A DNA stretch of 17,493 nt from Desulfobulbaceae bacterium (GTDB lineage: Bacteria; Desulfobacterota; Desulfobulbia; Desulfobulbales; Desulfocapsaceae): the NCBI GenBank assembly GCA_030632405.1, contig DAOVUU010000009.1:1-17493 (forward strand), in the 5' to 3' direction. The notes under the pieces are model-generated. The model had not been told where the DNA came from, did no database searches, and saw only the letters and a program-made list of their open reading frames with translations. Positions 7,625-15,620 of the stretch are shown here, in pieces; positions within the stretch are counted from its first letter, which is position 1; each line of letters starts with the position of its first letter. The position numbers and the translations under genes are program-made.

Positions 7625-9217
7625 ATGAAAGTGCTAATTAGTGACAATTTATCTCAGGCAGGTGTTGACATTCTTGAAAAGGCCGGGCTTGAAGTGGATG
7701 TGCAAACAGGGCTTGCTCCAAAAGAATTAAAAGCCATTATAGGGGATTACGATGGATTGGTAATCCGTAGTGCAACCCAGGTTACTGCGGACCTTCTAGA
7801 AGCTGCACATAAATTGGAAGTTGTGGGTCGGGCAGGTATTGGACTTGATAATGTCGATATTCCTACCGCAAGCCAGAAAGGCATAGTGGTGATGAATGCT
7901 CCCGACGGAAACGCTACGACCGCCGCAGAACACGCTATTGCAATGATGATGGCACTGTCCCGCAATATACCCCGTGCCTGTCAGACCATGAAAGAGGGGA
8001 GATGGGAGAAGAAAAAATTTATGGGAAGAGAGGTTACCGGTAAAACATTTGGTGTGGTTGGAGTTGGACGAATTGGTGGTATTGCCGCTAACCGGGCGCA
8101 AGGGTTAAAAATGAAAACAATAGCCTACGACCCACATATGCCAAAAGATATGGCAGAAAAAATTGGTGTGGAACTGGTCAGCCTTGAGGAGCTGGCCCGG
8201 CGGTCAGATTACATCTCAGTACATGTCCCGCTTACAGCTGAAACCAAAAACCTGGTCTCCACTGATTTTTTCGATAACATGAAAGATGATGCCATGTTAA
8301 TTGATTGTGCCAGAGGCGGTGTGTGTGATGAGCAGGCACTTTATGAAGCGCTGGCTCATCACAAAATAGGCGGGGCAGCCCTTGACGTCTTCGGAGTCGA
8401 ACCTACTACTCTTGAAAATTGTCCTCTGCTTGGTTTGGAAAATTTTGTATGTACCCCCCATCTGGGTGCATCGACGAGCGAGGCACAGGAAAGTGTGGCC
8501 TTGATAATTGCCGAGCAGGTATCAGATTATCTGCTGAAGGGGGTGGTGACCAATGCCGTCAACGTACCTTCCGTTGATGATGATGTGCTTGCCCAGGTAG
8601 GGCCATACTTGACTCTGGGTGAAATGCTGGGTTCGCTTCATATGCAGCTTGCAAAGGGCGGTGTTGAGGAGGTTAACGTAGAATACAGCGGGAAACTTGC
8701 CGAATTGAATACCAGGCCTGTCACGGTGGCATTTTTAAAAGGACTTTTTACACCGATTTTAAATGATGCGGTAAATTATGTAAACGCCCCAATCATTGCT
8801 AAAGACAGAGGGATCCGGGTAGTTGAGTCAAGAAGTGATAAGGCTGATGATTTTATCAATACCCTCTCTGTAAAGGTTGTTACGAATGAAGGTGAAGATG
8901 TGCTGGTTGGTACTGTTTTTGGACATAGTGAGCCTCGTCTTGTACGATTAAATAATTTTCGTTTGGAGGCATTGCCGTCTGGTCCCATGCTGCTGGTATT
9001 TAACAATGACGTTCCCGGGGTTATCGGTGCACTTGGCTCCACCCTGGGTGCTGCGGGGATAAATATTTCCAGGATGACTGTTGGCTGTGAGGAGGAAAGT
9101 AATCAAAATATTATTCTTCTGAGTACAAATGAACTCATTTCAAAAGAGTTACTTGGAAAGGTAATGGCACTTAAAGATATAGCTGATGCGCAGGTTCTGG
9201 ATCTTCCGGATCTGTAG
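7625..9217 (+). CDS. serA: D-3-phosphoglycerate dehydrogenase, long form
   Basis: A 530-residue enzyme that oxidises 3-phosphoglycerate with NAD+, the first step of serine synthesis. It has the GxGxxG nucleotide motif at 146-151 (GVGRIG) with Asp169 at the end of the next strand. The catalytic residues are Arg230 (CARGG), Glu259 (GVEP) and His279 (TPHLGAST). After the catalytic part come the intervening regulatory domain (about 315-450) and a C-terminal ACT domain (about 458-530), the arrangement of the long form in which serine feedback is common. Length fits the ~525-residue type. ATG 7625 has GAGGAAG upstream. It is the first gene of a + strand cluster; the DUF1844 gene follows after 34 bases. 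Confidence 0.97.
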   Translation: MKVLISDNLSQAGVDILEKAGLEVDVQTGLAPKELKAIIGDYDGLVIRSATQVTADLLEAAHKLEVVGRAGIGLDNVDIPTASQKGIVVMNAPDGNATTAAEHAIAMMMALSRNIPRACQTMKEGRWEKKKFMGREVTGKTFGVVGVGRIGGIAANRAQGLKMKTIAYDPHMPKDMAEKIGVELVSLEELARRSDYISVHVPLTAETKNLVSTDFFDNMKDDAMLIDCARGGVCDEQALYEALAHHKIGGAALDVFGVEPTTLENCPLLGLENFVCTPHLGASTSEAQESVALIIAEQVSDYLLKGVVTNAVNVPSVDDDVLAQVGPYLTLGEMLGSLHMQLAKGGVEEVNVEYSGKLAELNTRPVTVAFLKGLFTPILNDAVNYVNAPIIAKDRGIRVVESRSDKADDFINTLSVKVVTNEGEDVLVGTVFGHSEPRLVRLNNFRLEALPSGPMLLVFNNDVPGVIGALGSTLGAAGINISRMTVGCEEESNQNIILLSTNELISKELLGKVMALKDIADAQVLDLPDL

Positions 9218-9251
9218 ATTTTGTTGAGAAGATACGAAGAGGGGAGAAATT

Positions 9252-9581
9252 ATGAGTGAAAAAGAAACAAAAAATGGAAATGATTGTGAGTGTGAGGAGG
9301 GAAAGGTGCCAGATAAGGAGGGGAAGTGTGTAATGCCCGAAGTTACGTTTTCTGCCTTTGTTATGTCTCTGAATACATCGGTATTATATCATTTAGGAGA
9401 GATTGCAGATCCCGTCTCCGGTAAAAAAACAGTGAGTCTGGATCCAGCAAAACACGGAATTGATACCCTGATGTTACTTCAGAATAAGACAAAGGGAAAT
9501 TTGACGGCAGATGAAGAGGAGATGCTGAGAAATATTCTTTATGACGTTAAGCTCAGGTTTGTTAAGGCAGTAAAGAAATAG
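9252..9581 (+). CDS. DUF1844 family protein
   Basis: A 109-residue small protein. Residues 31-105 (VTFSAFVMSLNTSVLYHLGEI... then KHGIDTLMLLQNKTKGNLT...) match the DUF1844 pattern, common in deltaproteobacteria and other anaerobes but without an established function. The first 28 residues form an acidic, Cys-containing extension, NDCECEEGK...GKC (Cys12, Cys14, Cys26). No signal peptide or membrane helix is evident. The Shine-Dalgarno GAGGGGAG is strong. It sits 34 bases after serA and ends 5 bases before the ispE ATG, so it is almost certainly co-transcribed with both, but the context gives no specific role. Confidence 0.85.
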   Translation: MSEKETKNGNDCECEEGKVPDKEGKCVMPEVTFSAFVMSLNTSVLYHLGEIADPVSGKKTVSLDPAKHGIDTLMLLQNKTKGNLTADEEEMLRNILYDVKLRFVKAVKK

Positions 9582-9586
9582 AGTTG

Positions 9587-10489
9587 ATGGCGATAGATGG
9601 AAAAAAAGTTCTACTTTTTGCCCCGGCGAAGATAAATCTTTGCCTTCGTGTTTCAGGTCGTCGTCCCGATGGTTACCATGATCTTGAAACGTGGATGCAA
9701 AAGCTTGACCTGTGCGATACAATTCTCCTTGAAATAACCGGGGGGACCGGTATTGAATTCTTTTGTGATGATCCTCTGCTTTCGGGGATGGAGAATCTGG
9801 CAGTCAAAGCAGCAGAAATCTTTTTTTCGGCCCTGGGCACAGGGCGATTGCCAAAACTTAAAATTCGTCTGGAAAAGAAGATACCTGTTGCAGCGGGTCT
9901 TGGCGGAGGCAGCAGTGATGCCGGTACAGTATTAAAAGGTCTCAATAGACTATACAATCATCCATTTTCAGAAATTGAACTGATAGAACTGGCTCGTCCA
10001 CTGGGGGCAGATGTGCCTTTTTTTGCGGCTGAGTGTAACGCTGTAATTGCATATGGAACAGGCGATATTATGTATCCTGTTGATTCTCTCGAGGATTACA
10101 CTTTTGTCCTTGTAAACCCCGGTTTTTTTGTTTCTACGCGTTGGGTATTTGAAAATTTATCCTTGACAAGTGTGGGAAAAAAATATACGTTTCCAGGTTT
10201 TCACAAGTGTAAATCTGATCTTTTATCCTTGTCAGTAATGCACAATGATCTGGAGAAGGTCACGAGTGCAAGGTTCTCTGAAATTGAGGATATGAAAAAG
10301 AGGTTGTTGGAATTAGGAGCCCTGAAGGTTTTAATGTCTGGAAGTGGTGCTACTGTTTTTGGCATGTTTCCTGATACCGGAAACCCCAGTCAGCCTGATT
10401 TCAGTCGCATTGTCGGTGAATTATCTCGGAAGTTTGGAGACAAAGTCTTTGTCGCAAGAGCAAGTGCTGGGGCGTGGCCAAGTGGTTAA
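9587..10489 (+). CDS. ispE: 4-diphosphocytidyl-2-C-methyl-D-erythritol kinase
   Basis: A 300-residue GHMP-family kinase that phosphorylates CDP-methylerythritol in the non-mevalonate (MEP) isoprenoid pathway. APAKINL (catalytic-type Lys15), the ATP loop PVAAGLGGGSSDAG (100-113), GADVPFF (Asp142) and LMSGSGATVFG (249-259) are all present. I place the start at ATG 9587, five bases after the DUF1844 stop. A TTG directly before it (9584) is possible but less likely. No strong Shine-Dalgarno is seen, so translation is probably coupled. The last seven codons and the stop (TAA 10487-10489) lie inside the tRNA-Gln gene, so the C-terminal residues are encoded by the 5' part of the tRNA. The enzyme core ends well before this point. 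Confidence 0.95.
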   Translation: MAIDGKKVLLFAPAKINLCLRVSGRRPDGYHDLETWMQKLDLCDTILLEITGGTGIEFFCDDPLLSGMENLAVKAAEIFFSALGTGRLPKLKIRLEKKIPVAAGLGGGSSDAGTVLKGLNRLYNHPFSEIELIELARPLGADVPFFAAECNAVIAYGTGDIMYPVDSLEDYTFVLVNPGFFVSTRWVFENLSLTSVGKKYTFPGFHKCKSDLLSLSVMHNDLEKVTSARFSEIEDMKKRLLELGALKVLMSGSGATVFGMFPDTGNPSQPDFSRIVGELSRKFGDKVFVARASAGAWPSG

Positions 10490-10543
10490 GGCACCGGGTT
10501 TTGATCCCGGCATCCGTAGGTTCGACCCCTACCGCCCCAGCCA
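10468..10543 (+). tRNA. tRNA-Gln (anticodon UUG)
   Basis: The acceptor stem TGGGGCG (10468-10474) pairs with CGCCCCA (10533-10539), with discriminator G and an encoded CCA (10541-10543). The anticodon stem CCGGG/CCCGG encloses the loop TTTTGAT, giving anticodon TTG. The T arm GTAGG-TTCGACC-CCTAC is standard. Total length is 76 bases. The gene overlaps the 3' end of ispE by 22 bases and lies 40 bases before prs, so it is probably excised from a longer ispE-prs transcript. It sits about 5 kb from glnS, the enzyme that charges it. Confidence 0.97.
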
Positions 10544-10583
10544 TCAAAATACATTTAATGATCTTTAGAAAAGAATCACTACG

Positions 10584-11522
10584 ATGGCTAATATAATAAA
10601 GGTTTTTACGGGTAACGCCCACAGAGAGATGGGTAAAGAGATAGCCGATCATCTGGGTTTACCTTTAAGTCGGGCCGATATAAAAAAATTCAGTGATGGT
10701 GAAATTTTTGTTGAGATAAAAGAAAACGTTCGAGGTACAGACGTTTTTGTGGTTCAGCCGACATGCACACCTGTAAATGACCATTTGATGGAACTGGTTA
10801 TAATGGTGGATGCACTTCGTCGAGCCTCGGCCAGGCGTATCACAGCAGTGGTTCCCTATTATGGTTATGCCCGTCAGGACAGGAAAAATGCACCTCGGGT
10901 ACCTATTACTGCAAAAGTAGTTGCAGAAATGTTTATGGCCGTTGGGGTAAGGCGCGTGTTATGTATGGATTTACATGCCGGGCAGATACAGGGCTTCTTC
11001 AATATTCCAGTAGATCACCTGTATGCAGCACCGATAATGCTTAAATATATACAAGAAAGTTTTGATGATGTAGTTATGGTTTCACCTGATGCCGGTGGTG
11101 TCGAGCGGACACGGGCTTTTGCCAAAAGATTGAATAGTGATCTGGCTATTATTGATAAGCGCCGGGATAAGCCGAATGAGTGTCAGGCAATGAATGTTGT
11201 CGGAGATGTAGAAGGGAAGACGGCAATTTTGGTTGACGATATGGTTGATACAGCAGGGACTTTATGTGCCGGAGCACAAACTCTGCTCGACAGTGGTGCG
11301 AAAGAAGTTCATGCCTGTTGCTCACACGCGGTTCTTTCCGGTCCAGCTATCGAGCGTATTACCAGCTCAAATCTCAAATCATTGGTTGTGACTAATTCTA
11401 TTCCACTTAACGCTGAAGCACAGAAATGTGGGAAAATTAAAGCACTGTCGGTGTCTGAGCTGCTCGCTGAGGCGATTAACAGAATCCACAACGAGGATTC
11501 TGTCAGTTCGTTGTTTGTATAG
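10584..11522 (+). CDS. prs: Ribose-phosphate pyrophosphokinase (PRPP synthase)
   Basis: A 312-residue class I PRPP synthase that transfers pyrophosphate from ATP to ribose 5-phosphate. PRPP feeds nucleotide, histidine and tryptophan synthesis. Seen are the flexible-loop segment [10 protein letters not shown] (92-101), the metal/ATP segment [11 protein letters not shown] (129-139) and the PRPP-binding loop DDMVDTAGT (218-226). Length is typical (E. coli 315). ATG 10584 lies 40 bases after the tRNA; its Shine-Dalgarno is weak. The order ispE, tRNA-Gln, prs, rplY, pth is shared with other deltaproteobacteria as I recall, and prs-ctc-pth also occurs in Bacillus. Confidence 0.97.
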   Translation: MANIIKVFTGNAHREMGKEIADHLGLPLSRADIKKFSDGEIFVEIKENVRGTDVFVVQPTCTPVNDHLMELVIMVDALRRASARRITAVVPYYGYARQDRKNAPRVPITAKVVAEMFMAVGVRRVLCMDLHAGQIQGFFNIPVDHLYAAPIMLKYIQESFDDVVMVSPDAGGVERTRAFAKRLNSDLAIIDKRRDKPNECQAMNVVGDVEGKTAILVDDMVDTAGTLCAGAQTLLDSGAKEVHACCSHAVLSGPAIERITSSNLKSLVVTNSIPLNAEAQKCGKIKALSVSELLAEAINRIHNEDSVSSLFV

Positions 11523-11532
11523 ATAGTTTGAT

Positions 11533-11547
11533 TGTTTAGTGTAAACA
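11533..11547. repeat. Small inverted repeat after prs
   Basis: TGTTTA-GTG-TAAACA is a perfect dyad with 6-base arms, 11 bases after the prs stop codon. There is no T-run after it, so it is not a typical terminator. It could be a weak mRNA end hairpin or a protein site. Confidence 0.3.
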
Positions 11548-11610
11548 TCTTGTAATGAATCGGATGTATGCCGAAGAGTTACGATAATTAATAAATTGAT
11601 ATGACTGAGT

Positions 11611-11642
11611 CAGCCGTGTCTGGTTGTTATCTCGGCTGTTTT
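11611..11642 (+). promoter_or_regulatory. Hairpin in the rplY leader
   Basis: CAGCCG (11611-11616) pairs with CGGCTG (11633-11638) over a 16-base loop, followed by TTTT and then, 4 bases later, the rplY ribosome site AAGGAG. An overlapping palindrome TGACT-G-AGTCA (11602-11612) shares two bases with the hairpin and could compete with it. It may attenuate transcription or modulate L25 translation. The large loop and short T-run make it a weak terminator. Confidence 0.35.
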
Positions 11643-11656
11643 GAAAAGGAGAAATT

Positions 11657-12292
11657 ATGCTTCAGGTTGAAATGTCTGCGTCTCTCAGGTTGACTTCTGG
11701 GAAAGGAGCCATGCGCCGATTGCGGATGGAAGGTATGACTCCTGCTATTGTTTATGGTGGTGGAAAAGAGGCGATAGCACTGCAGCTTGAGTCAAAAACT
11801 CTGATGGCGAAACTGCTTGAATTTTATCGTCGCAATACTATTGTCAAACTTAAAGTTGACGGGAAAGCTGAGAAAAATGTTCTGATCAGTGAAGTTCAGG
11901 TAGACCCTGTGAGCGGTAACCTGATCCATGTAGATTTTTTTGAGATTGATCTCAATAAAGAGCGCTCATTTAACGTACCTGTGGTCTATGAGGGTATTGC
12001 TAAAGGGGTTGATCTTGGTGGGGTGCTGCTGATTCATCACGAACATATTGTGTTTGAAGGAAAGCCCCTGGATATGCCAGATCAATGTACTCTGGATGTG
12101 AGTGAACTTCTGATCGGTGATAATATTAAATGTGGTGTTATCGTTGTTCCCGAAAATTTAGTAATGGTTACTGGTAAGAGTGAAGTTGCTGTTGCCGTTG
12201 TTAAACCGGGAGTGGAGAAAGTTGAGGACGAAGATGAGGAAGAAGGTGCAGTAAGTGAAGAAAGCGAAGAGGTGATTGAGGAAGCTGTTTAA
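11657..12292 (+). CDS. rplY: 50S ribosomal protein L25, Ctc/TL5 type
   Basis: A 211-residue long-form L25. The N-terminal ~95 residues are the 5S rRNA-binding domain (GAMRRLRMEGMTPAIVYGG..., then DPVSGNLIHVDFFEI). The next ~90 residues are the beta-rich Ctc/TL5 domain with HEHIVFEGKPLDMPDQC. The tail from about residue 190 is strongly acidic (runs of Glu/Asp). The protein binds 5S rRNA in the central protuberance of the large subunit; the Ctc form is a general stress protein in Bacillus. AAGGAG lies 7 bases before ATG 11657. A hairpin just upstream and a strong terminator 42 bases downstream define its transcript. Confidence 0.95.
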   Translation: MLQVEMSASLRLTSGKGAMRRLRMEGMTPAIVYGGGKEAIALQLESKTLMAKLLEFYRRNTIVKLKVDGKAEKNVLISEVQVDPVSGNLIHVDFFEIDLNKERSFNVPVVYEGIAKGVDLGGVLLIHHEHIVFEGKPLDMPDQCTLDVSELLIGDNIKCGVIVVPENLVMVTGKSEVAVAVVKPGVEKVEDEDEEEGAVSEESEEVIEEAV

Positions 12293-12334
12293 GTAGTATC
12301 GGTTGCTTTTTACTATCTGCTTTATATCAAAAGA

Positions 12335-12370
12335 AGTCCGGAAAGTTGTCTTTCCGGGCTTTTTTGTTTT
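12335..12370 (+). terminator. Intrinsic terminator after rplY
   Basis: AGTCCGGAAAG (12335-12345) pairs with CTTTCCGGGCT (12350-12360) over a TTGT loop: 11 base pairs with one G-T pair, running straight into TTTTTTG and TTTT. This is a textbook rho-independent terminator. It implies that pth, 50 bases further on, needs readthrough or its own promoter. Confidence 0.93.
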
Positions 12371-12419
12371 GATAACCGATAATGCAGGTGATTGAACTTT
12401 TTTACGAGGCCACCAACTG

Positions 12420-13013
12420 ATGACAAGTAAACCTTTCATAATAGCCGGGCTTGGAAACAAAGGCAGCATGTATTGTGATACACGCCATAACATTGGTTTT
12501 TTGGTGATTGATGATCTCGCTCGAAGGTGGGGGTTTGAAATCAACAGTGAAAAATGGAATTCGCTCTGCAGCCGTACACAGCTTTTCGGGAATACGATTT
12601 TCTTTTTGAAGCCTATGACCTTTATGAATTTAAGTGGGAAGGGGGTTACTCAATTTGCTCAATTTTATAAAATTTGTCCCGAACATATTCTGATAATTCA
12701 TGATGATCTTGATATGGTGCCTGGAAGAATTAAACTCGTTAAGGGTGGTGGTGCAGGTGGGCATAAAGGTATAAAATCTCTTGTTGAACATCTGGGGAGT
12801 CGGGATTTTTACCGTTTGAAAGTAGGGATTGGCAGGCCGGGACAGGGTGATGTGCATGGTGACTTTCCAATTGAAAAATATGTGTTGGGAGCCTTTGGAG
12901 AGGCTGATTATGCTGTCCTTGATTCACGTTATGATCATATTGAAGAGGGTGTTCGTCTGTTCTTTGAAAATGACCCGGGAAGGGCTATGTCTCTTTTAAA
13001 TAGTCTGAAATAA
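12420..13013 (+). CDS. pth: Peptidyl-tRNA hydrolase
   Basis: A 197-residue enzyme that releases peptides from peptidyl-tRNA dropped by ribosomes. Visible family motifs are GLGNKG...TRHNIGF with catalytic His23, KPMTFMNLSG, HDDLD, and GGGAGGHKGIKS. Length is typical (E. coli 194). One oddity is GNKG (residues 12-15) where the family nearly always has GNPG; the catalytic His and the Asn of TFMN are intact, so the enzyme is probably active. GAGG lies 12 bases before ATG 12420, a rather long spacing. It follows the rplY terminator, so a separate promoter is likely, but I could not identify a good one. Confidence 0.95.
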   Translation: MTSKPFIIAGLGNKGSMYCDTRHNIGFLVIDDLARRWGFEINSEKWNSLCSRTQLFGNTIFFLKPMTFMNLSGKGVTQFAQFYKICPEHILIIHDDLDMVPGRIKLVKGGGAGGHKGIKSLVEHLGSRDFYRLKVGIGRPGQGDVHGDFPIEKYVLGAFGEADYAVLDSRYDHIEEGVRLFFENDPGRAMSLLNSLK

Positions 13014-13284
13014 CGCTGTTTTTTCTCAATTCAATGCGCTTTTTCAAGGATTTGTCATAAAATATGCGGTTTTGTTGCGGTTAATGTGGTACAATGCAGG
13101 CCTTATGGATTGGGAAGATGACGGTCCTGCTCAAGATCCGCTATTTTGATCTACAGTAACAATCCGTTTTTGATTCTATGTTTTTTCAAATTTGTGTTTT
13201 CCTTTTGGTAATTTTCGTAAATTCTGAAGAAGAATCGTAAAGTAGTCTGCCTTATAATAGGTGCTTTGGGACAAGGAGAAATGC
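13014..13284. other. Intergenic region pth / carD
   Basis: 271 AT-rich bases without a convincing gene. I see no terminator hairpin after pth, only a T6 run at 13020-13025. A TACAAT at 13090-13095 lacks a matching -35. The one useful element is the carD -10 near the right end. Confidence 0.5.
13253..13258 (+). promoter_or_regulatory. Predicted -10 of carD
   Basis: A perfect TATAAT, with a start predicted near 13265, about 20 bases before the GTG of carD and just ahead of its AAGGAG. No good -35 lies 16-18 bases upstream, so activator dependence or another promoter remains possible. Confidence 0.4.
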
Positions 13285-13764
13285 GTGTTTTCTGAAGGTG
13301 ATATGGCTGTATATCCGGCCCATGGAGTTGGTGTTATTAAATCTATTGAGCAGCAAACTGTTGCTGGAATTGATCAATCTTTTTATGTCCTGGAGATATT
13401 GGACAACGGAATGAGGATTATGATTCCTACTATCAGCAGTGAAAGTGTTGGGCTTCGTGCTATTGTTGATGAAACTGAAGTGAGTGGAGTTCTTGATATT
13501 CTTGCTGATCGGAATGTTGAACTTGGTTCCCAGACGTGGAATAGACGGTATCGTGATTATATGGAAAAAATCAAAACTGGTTCTGTTCATGAAGTCGCAT
13601 CGGTGCTTCGCGATCTCTTTCTCCTCAGTGTTGATAAAGATCTTTCCTACGGGGAGAGAAAAATGCTGGATACAGCGAAAGGTCTGCTTGTAAAAGAATT
13701 ATCCCTGGCACAGGACTCAGAAGAATCTGCAGTGAGTAAAACTATAGAGGCGATTTTTTCATAA
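13285..13764 (+). CDS. carD: CarD/CdnL family RNA polymerase-binding regulator
   Basis: A 159-residue protein. The N-terminal RNA polymerase-interacting domain begins MFSEGDMAVYPAHGVGVIKSIE and continues YVLEILDNGMRIMIPT; a helical C-terminal domain contains TWNRRYRDYMEKIKTGS with Trp85 in the position of the conserved DNA-wedging Trp of this family. CarD proteins bind the RNA polymerase beta subunit and stabilise open promoter complexes, often at rRNA promoters. I chose GTG 13285 because AAGGAG lies 6 bases upstream and the product then begins exactly like its relatives. The frame is open to 13261, but that longer form would encode its own Shine-Dalgarno. The gene is monocistronic as far as visible. 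Confidence 0.93.
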   Translation: MFSEGDMAVYPAHGVGVIKSIEQQTVAGIDQSFYVLEILDNGMRIMIPTISSESVGLRAIVDETEVSGVLDILADRNVELGSQTWNRRYRDYMEKIKTGSVHEVASVLRDLFLLSVDKDLSYGERKMLDTAKGLLVKELSLAQDSEESAVSKTIEAIFS

Positions 13765-14007
13765 AGTCTCTTGTTTTACTATCCTTGACCGCATCGTAAT
13801 AACTCTCGGCCATCTTGAAAAAATGATAGTTGGTCAGGTCAAAAACTTCATACGTGAGTAGTATAAATTTACTGGAATTTCGGTGTATCAGGGTGTGCCG
13901 TAATGACAGTGAATTTACAGCAATGAAGCAGGTAAGCGAGCCTGCGAGACTCCGTATGAAGAGTTTTTACGATGCCTTTTTGACATACTTACGGTAGAAA
14001 CCTCGTT
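13765..14007. other. Intergenic region carD / rluD
   Basis: 243 bases without a convincing gene or terminator. Small structures include TTGACC near 13783 facing GGTCAA in the 13833-13843 region, and a GCAGG...CCTGC hairpin near 13929-13945. Their function is unknown. A TTGACA at 13980-13985 has no partner -10. Confidence 0.4.
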
Positions 14008-14952
14008 GTGTATCACGACAAATCTTTTTCTATAAAAATTGACAGTCGCGTAGCTGGTATACGTCTTGATCAATTCCTCGCCCGACATCTTACATCCGCC
14101 TCCAGAGCACAGATCTCTGCATCCATTCGCAAAGGTTTTATTAAAGTAGACGGACTTGACAGAAAGAACAGCTATCGCCTGAAGTCAGGTGAAACTGTCT
14201 CCGGTACTGTTTTTGAGAAACCGGAGATTGATGTATTACCCGAGAAAATCGACTTTCAAATCCTTTTTGAAGACGAATATTTACTGGTGCTGTCTAAGCC
14301 GCCGGGTATCGTGGTACATCCAGGCAGTGGCAATCATACGGGTACACTTGTCAACGGATTGGTGTACTATTGCCAGGCCATAGCTGCCGTTGGCGATAAA
14401 TTGCGACCTGGTATTGTTCACAGACTGGACAAGGATACATCGGGTATTATGCTTGCTGCAAAGACCGAATCAATGCAGGGAAAGCTTGTAGAACTCTTTA
14501 AAAACAGGGAGATAAAAAAAAGTTATATAGCGCTGTTACATGGTGTGATGAAGGAGGTAAAGGGGCGATTGGTTGCGCCGATTGGGCGGCATCCCGTTAA
14601 TCGTCAGAAAATGGCCGTTCGTTCCATCAGTGGGCGTCATGCGGTGAGTAATTGGGAACTCATGATGGAGTTGGCCGATAGTTTTAGTCTTGCACGAATC
14701 ACCATCGAAACCGGACGTACACACCAGATAAGAGTACATATGGCTCATTTAGGTCATCCAGTTGTCGGCGACAGAGTGTATGGCAGTAACAGGGATAATG
14801 ATCATTATCCTCGTCAGTTACTGCATGCCCATCGACTTATCTTCCAACATCCTGTAACGATGGAAATGGTGGACCAGGTAGCACCTCTCTGGCCAGATTT
14901 TACTCTAGTTCTTAAGGGACTTGGATATCCGTCTTCGGGCGATATGATATGA
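14008..14952 (+). CDS. rluD: Large-subunit rRNA pseudouridine synthase, RluD type
   Basis: A 314-residue RluA-family pseudouridine synthase. An N-terminal S4 RNA-binding domain (about 12-75: VAGIRLDQFLARHL, RKGFIKVDGL) is followed by the catalytic domain with GIVHRLDKDTSGIMLAAKT, where Asp141 is the catalytic residue, and ETGRTHQIRVHMAHLGHPVVGD. It modifies uridines in 23S rRNA; the length and S4 domain fit RluD best, but the exact sites (e.g. 1911/1915/1917) cannot be read from sequence. The start is GTG 14008, the only plausible start after an in-frame TGA at 13981-13983, with a weak ribosome site. Its last 4 bases (ATGA) overlap the start of coaE. Confidence 0.93.
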   Translation: MYHDKSFSIKIDSRVAGIRLDQFLARHLTSASRAQISASIRKGFIKVDGLDRKNSYRLKSGETVSGTVFEKPEIDVLPEKIDFQILFEDEYLLVLSKPPGIVVHPGSGNHTGTLVNGLVYYCQAIAAVGDKLRPGIVHRLDKDTSGIMLAAKTESMQGKLVELFKNREIKKSYIALLHGVMKEVKGRLVAPIGRHPVNRQKMAVRSISGRHAVSNWELMMELADSFSLARITIETGRTHQIRVHMAHLGHPVVGDRVYGSNRDNDHYPRQLLHAHRLIFQHPVTMEMVDQVAPLWPDFTLVLKGLGYPSSGDMI

Positions 14953-15542
14953 AAATTGCAATTACAGGTGGATTGGGAAGCGGTAAAAGTACCGTTAGTA
15001 AGATTCTCGCTTCGTATCTGCAATGTGAGCTTGTGGATACCGATCAATTCTGTCGACAGCAGCTTCAGCCGGGTTTTGAGGGCATGGAGAGGCTGAAAGA
15101 GTGTTTTGGAAACAGATTTCTGTGTTCTGATGGAACGTTGGATCGTCAGAGTTTGAGGCGCGCAACTTTTGAAGATCACAACATCAGATCGCAACTTGAA
15201 GATATTCTTCATCCCATAGCTCGTAAAATGGTTGCCACCCGTTGGAAAGAAAAAAAAACTTCAGGGGAACATCTCCTTGTAGAAGTTCCTCTCCTCTATG
15301 AAGTTCAGTGGCAGGTAGATTTTGACGAATGTATTGTTGTCTATACTCCTGAACCCTCCATATACGAGAGGGTCAGGGCAAGAAGTGGTCTTAGTTTTAA
15401 GGAAATTCGTTCGATTTTGAAAGCTCAGATACCCATAGAAAAAAAAAGAAAATATACCCGGTTTATAATTGATAACAGCGGAACGTTTGTGAGTACTATG
15501 TTGCAAACGGCATATCTTTTTAAAAGAATGGTTCTCCGGTAA
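14949..15542 (+). CDS. coaE: Dephospho-CoA kinase
   Basis: A 197-residue P-loop kinase that phosphorylates dephospho-CoA, the last step of CoA synthesis. It has the Walker A GGLGSGKST (7-15), VDTD with Asp32 in the catalytic position, the HP motif (88-89), VPLLYE (113-118) and the terminal DNSG (175-178). Length is close to E. coli CoaE (206). It overlaps rluD by ATGA, so the two are translationally coupled. No intrinsic terminator follows; the next element is the strong promoter of the rho leader 40 bases on. Confidence 0.96.
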   Translation: MKIAITGGLGSGKSTVSKILASYLQCELVDTDQFCRQQLQPGFEGMERLKECFGNRFLCSDGTLDRQSLRRATFEDHNIRSQLEDILHPIARKMVATRWKEKKTSGEHLLVEVPLLYEVQWQVDFDECIVVYTPEPSIYERVRARSGLSFKEIRSILKAQIPIEKKRKYTRFIIDNSGTFVSTMLQTAYLFKRMVLR

Positions 15543-15581
15543 TATTAAAACATAAATTATTTCCTTTTACTTTAAAAAGAC

Positions 15582-15610
15582 TTGACAGCCTGTAACTGAA
15601 TACGTATAAG
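15582..15610 (+). promoter_or_regulatory. Strong sigma-70-type promoter (P1) upstream of rho
   Basis: TTGACA (15582-15587, perfect) is separated by 17 bases from TATAAG (15605-15610, 5/6). Start is predicted near 15617. It points to rho and would give a leader of about 570 bases, or alternatively the start of a small RNA. Confidence 0.75.
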
Positions 15611-15620
15611 AAACACAGCG

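Noticed and set aside
13105..13149. 14-codon frame MDWEDDGPAQDPLF between pth and carD
   Set aside because: Weak ribosome site, no relation to neighbours and a length expected by chance.
13980..13985. Perfect TTGACA before rluD
   Set aside because: No -10 at 16-18 bases, and the start would fall inside the rluD coding region.
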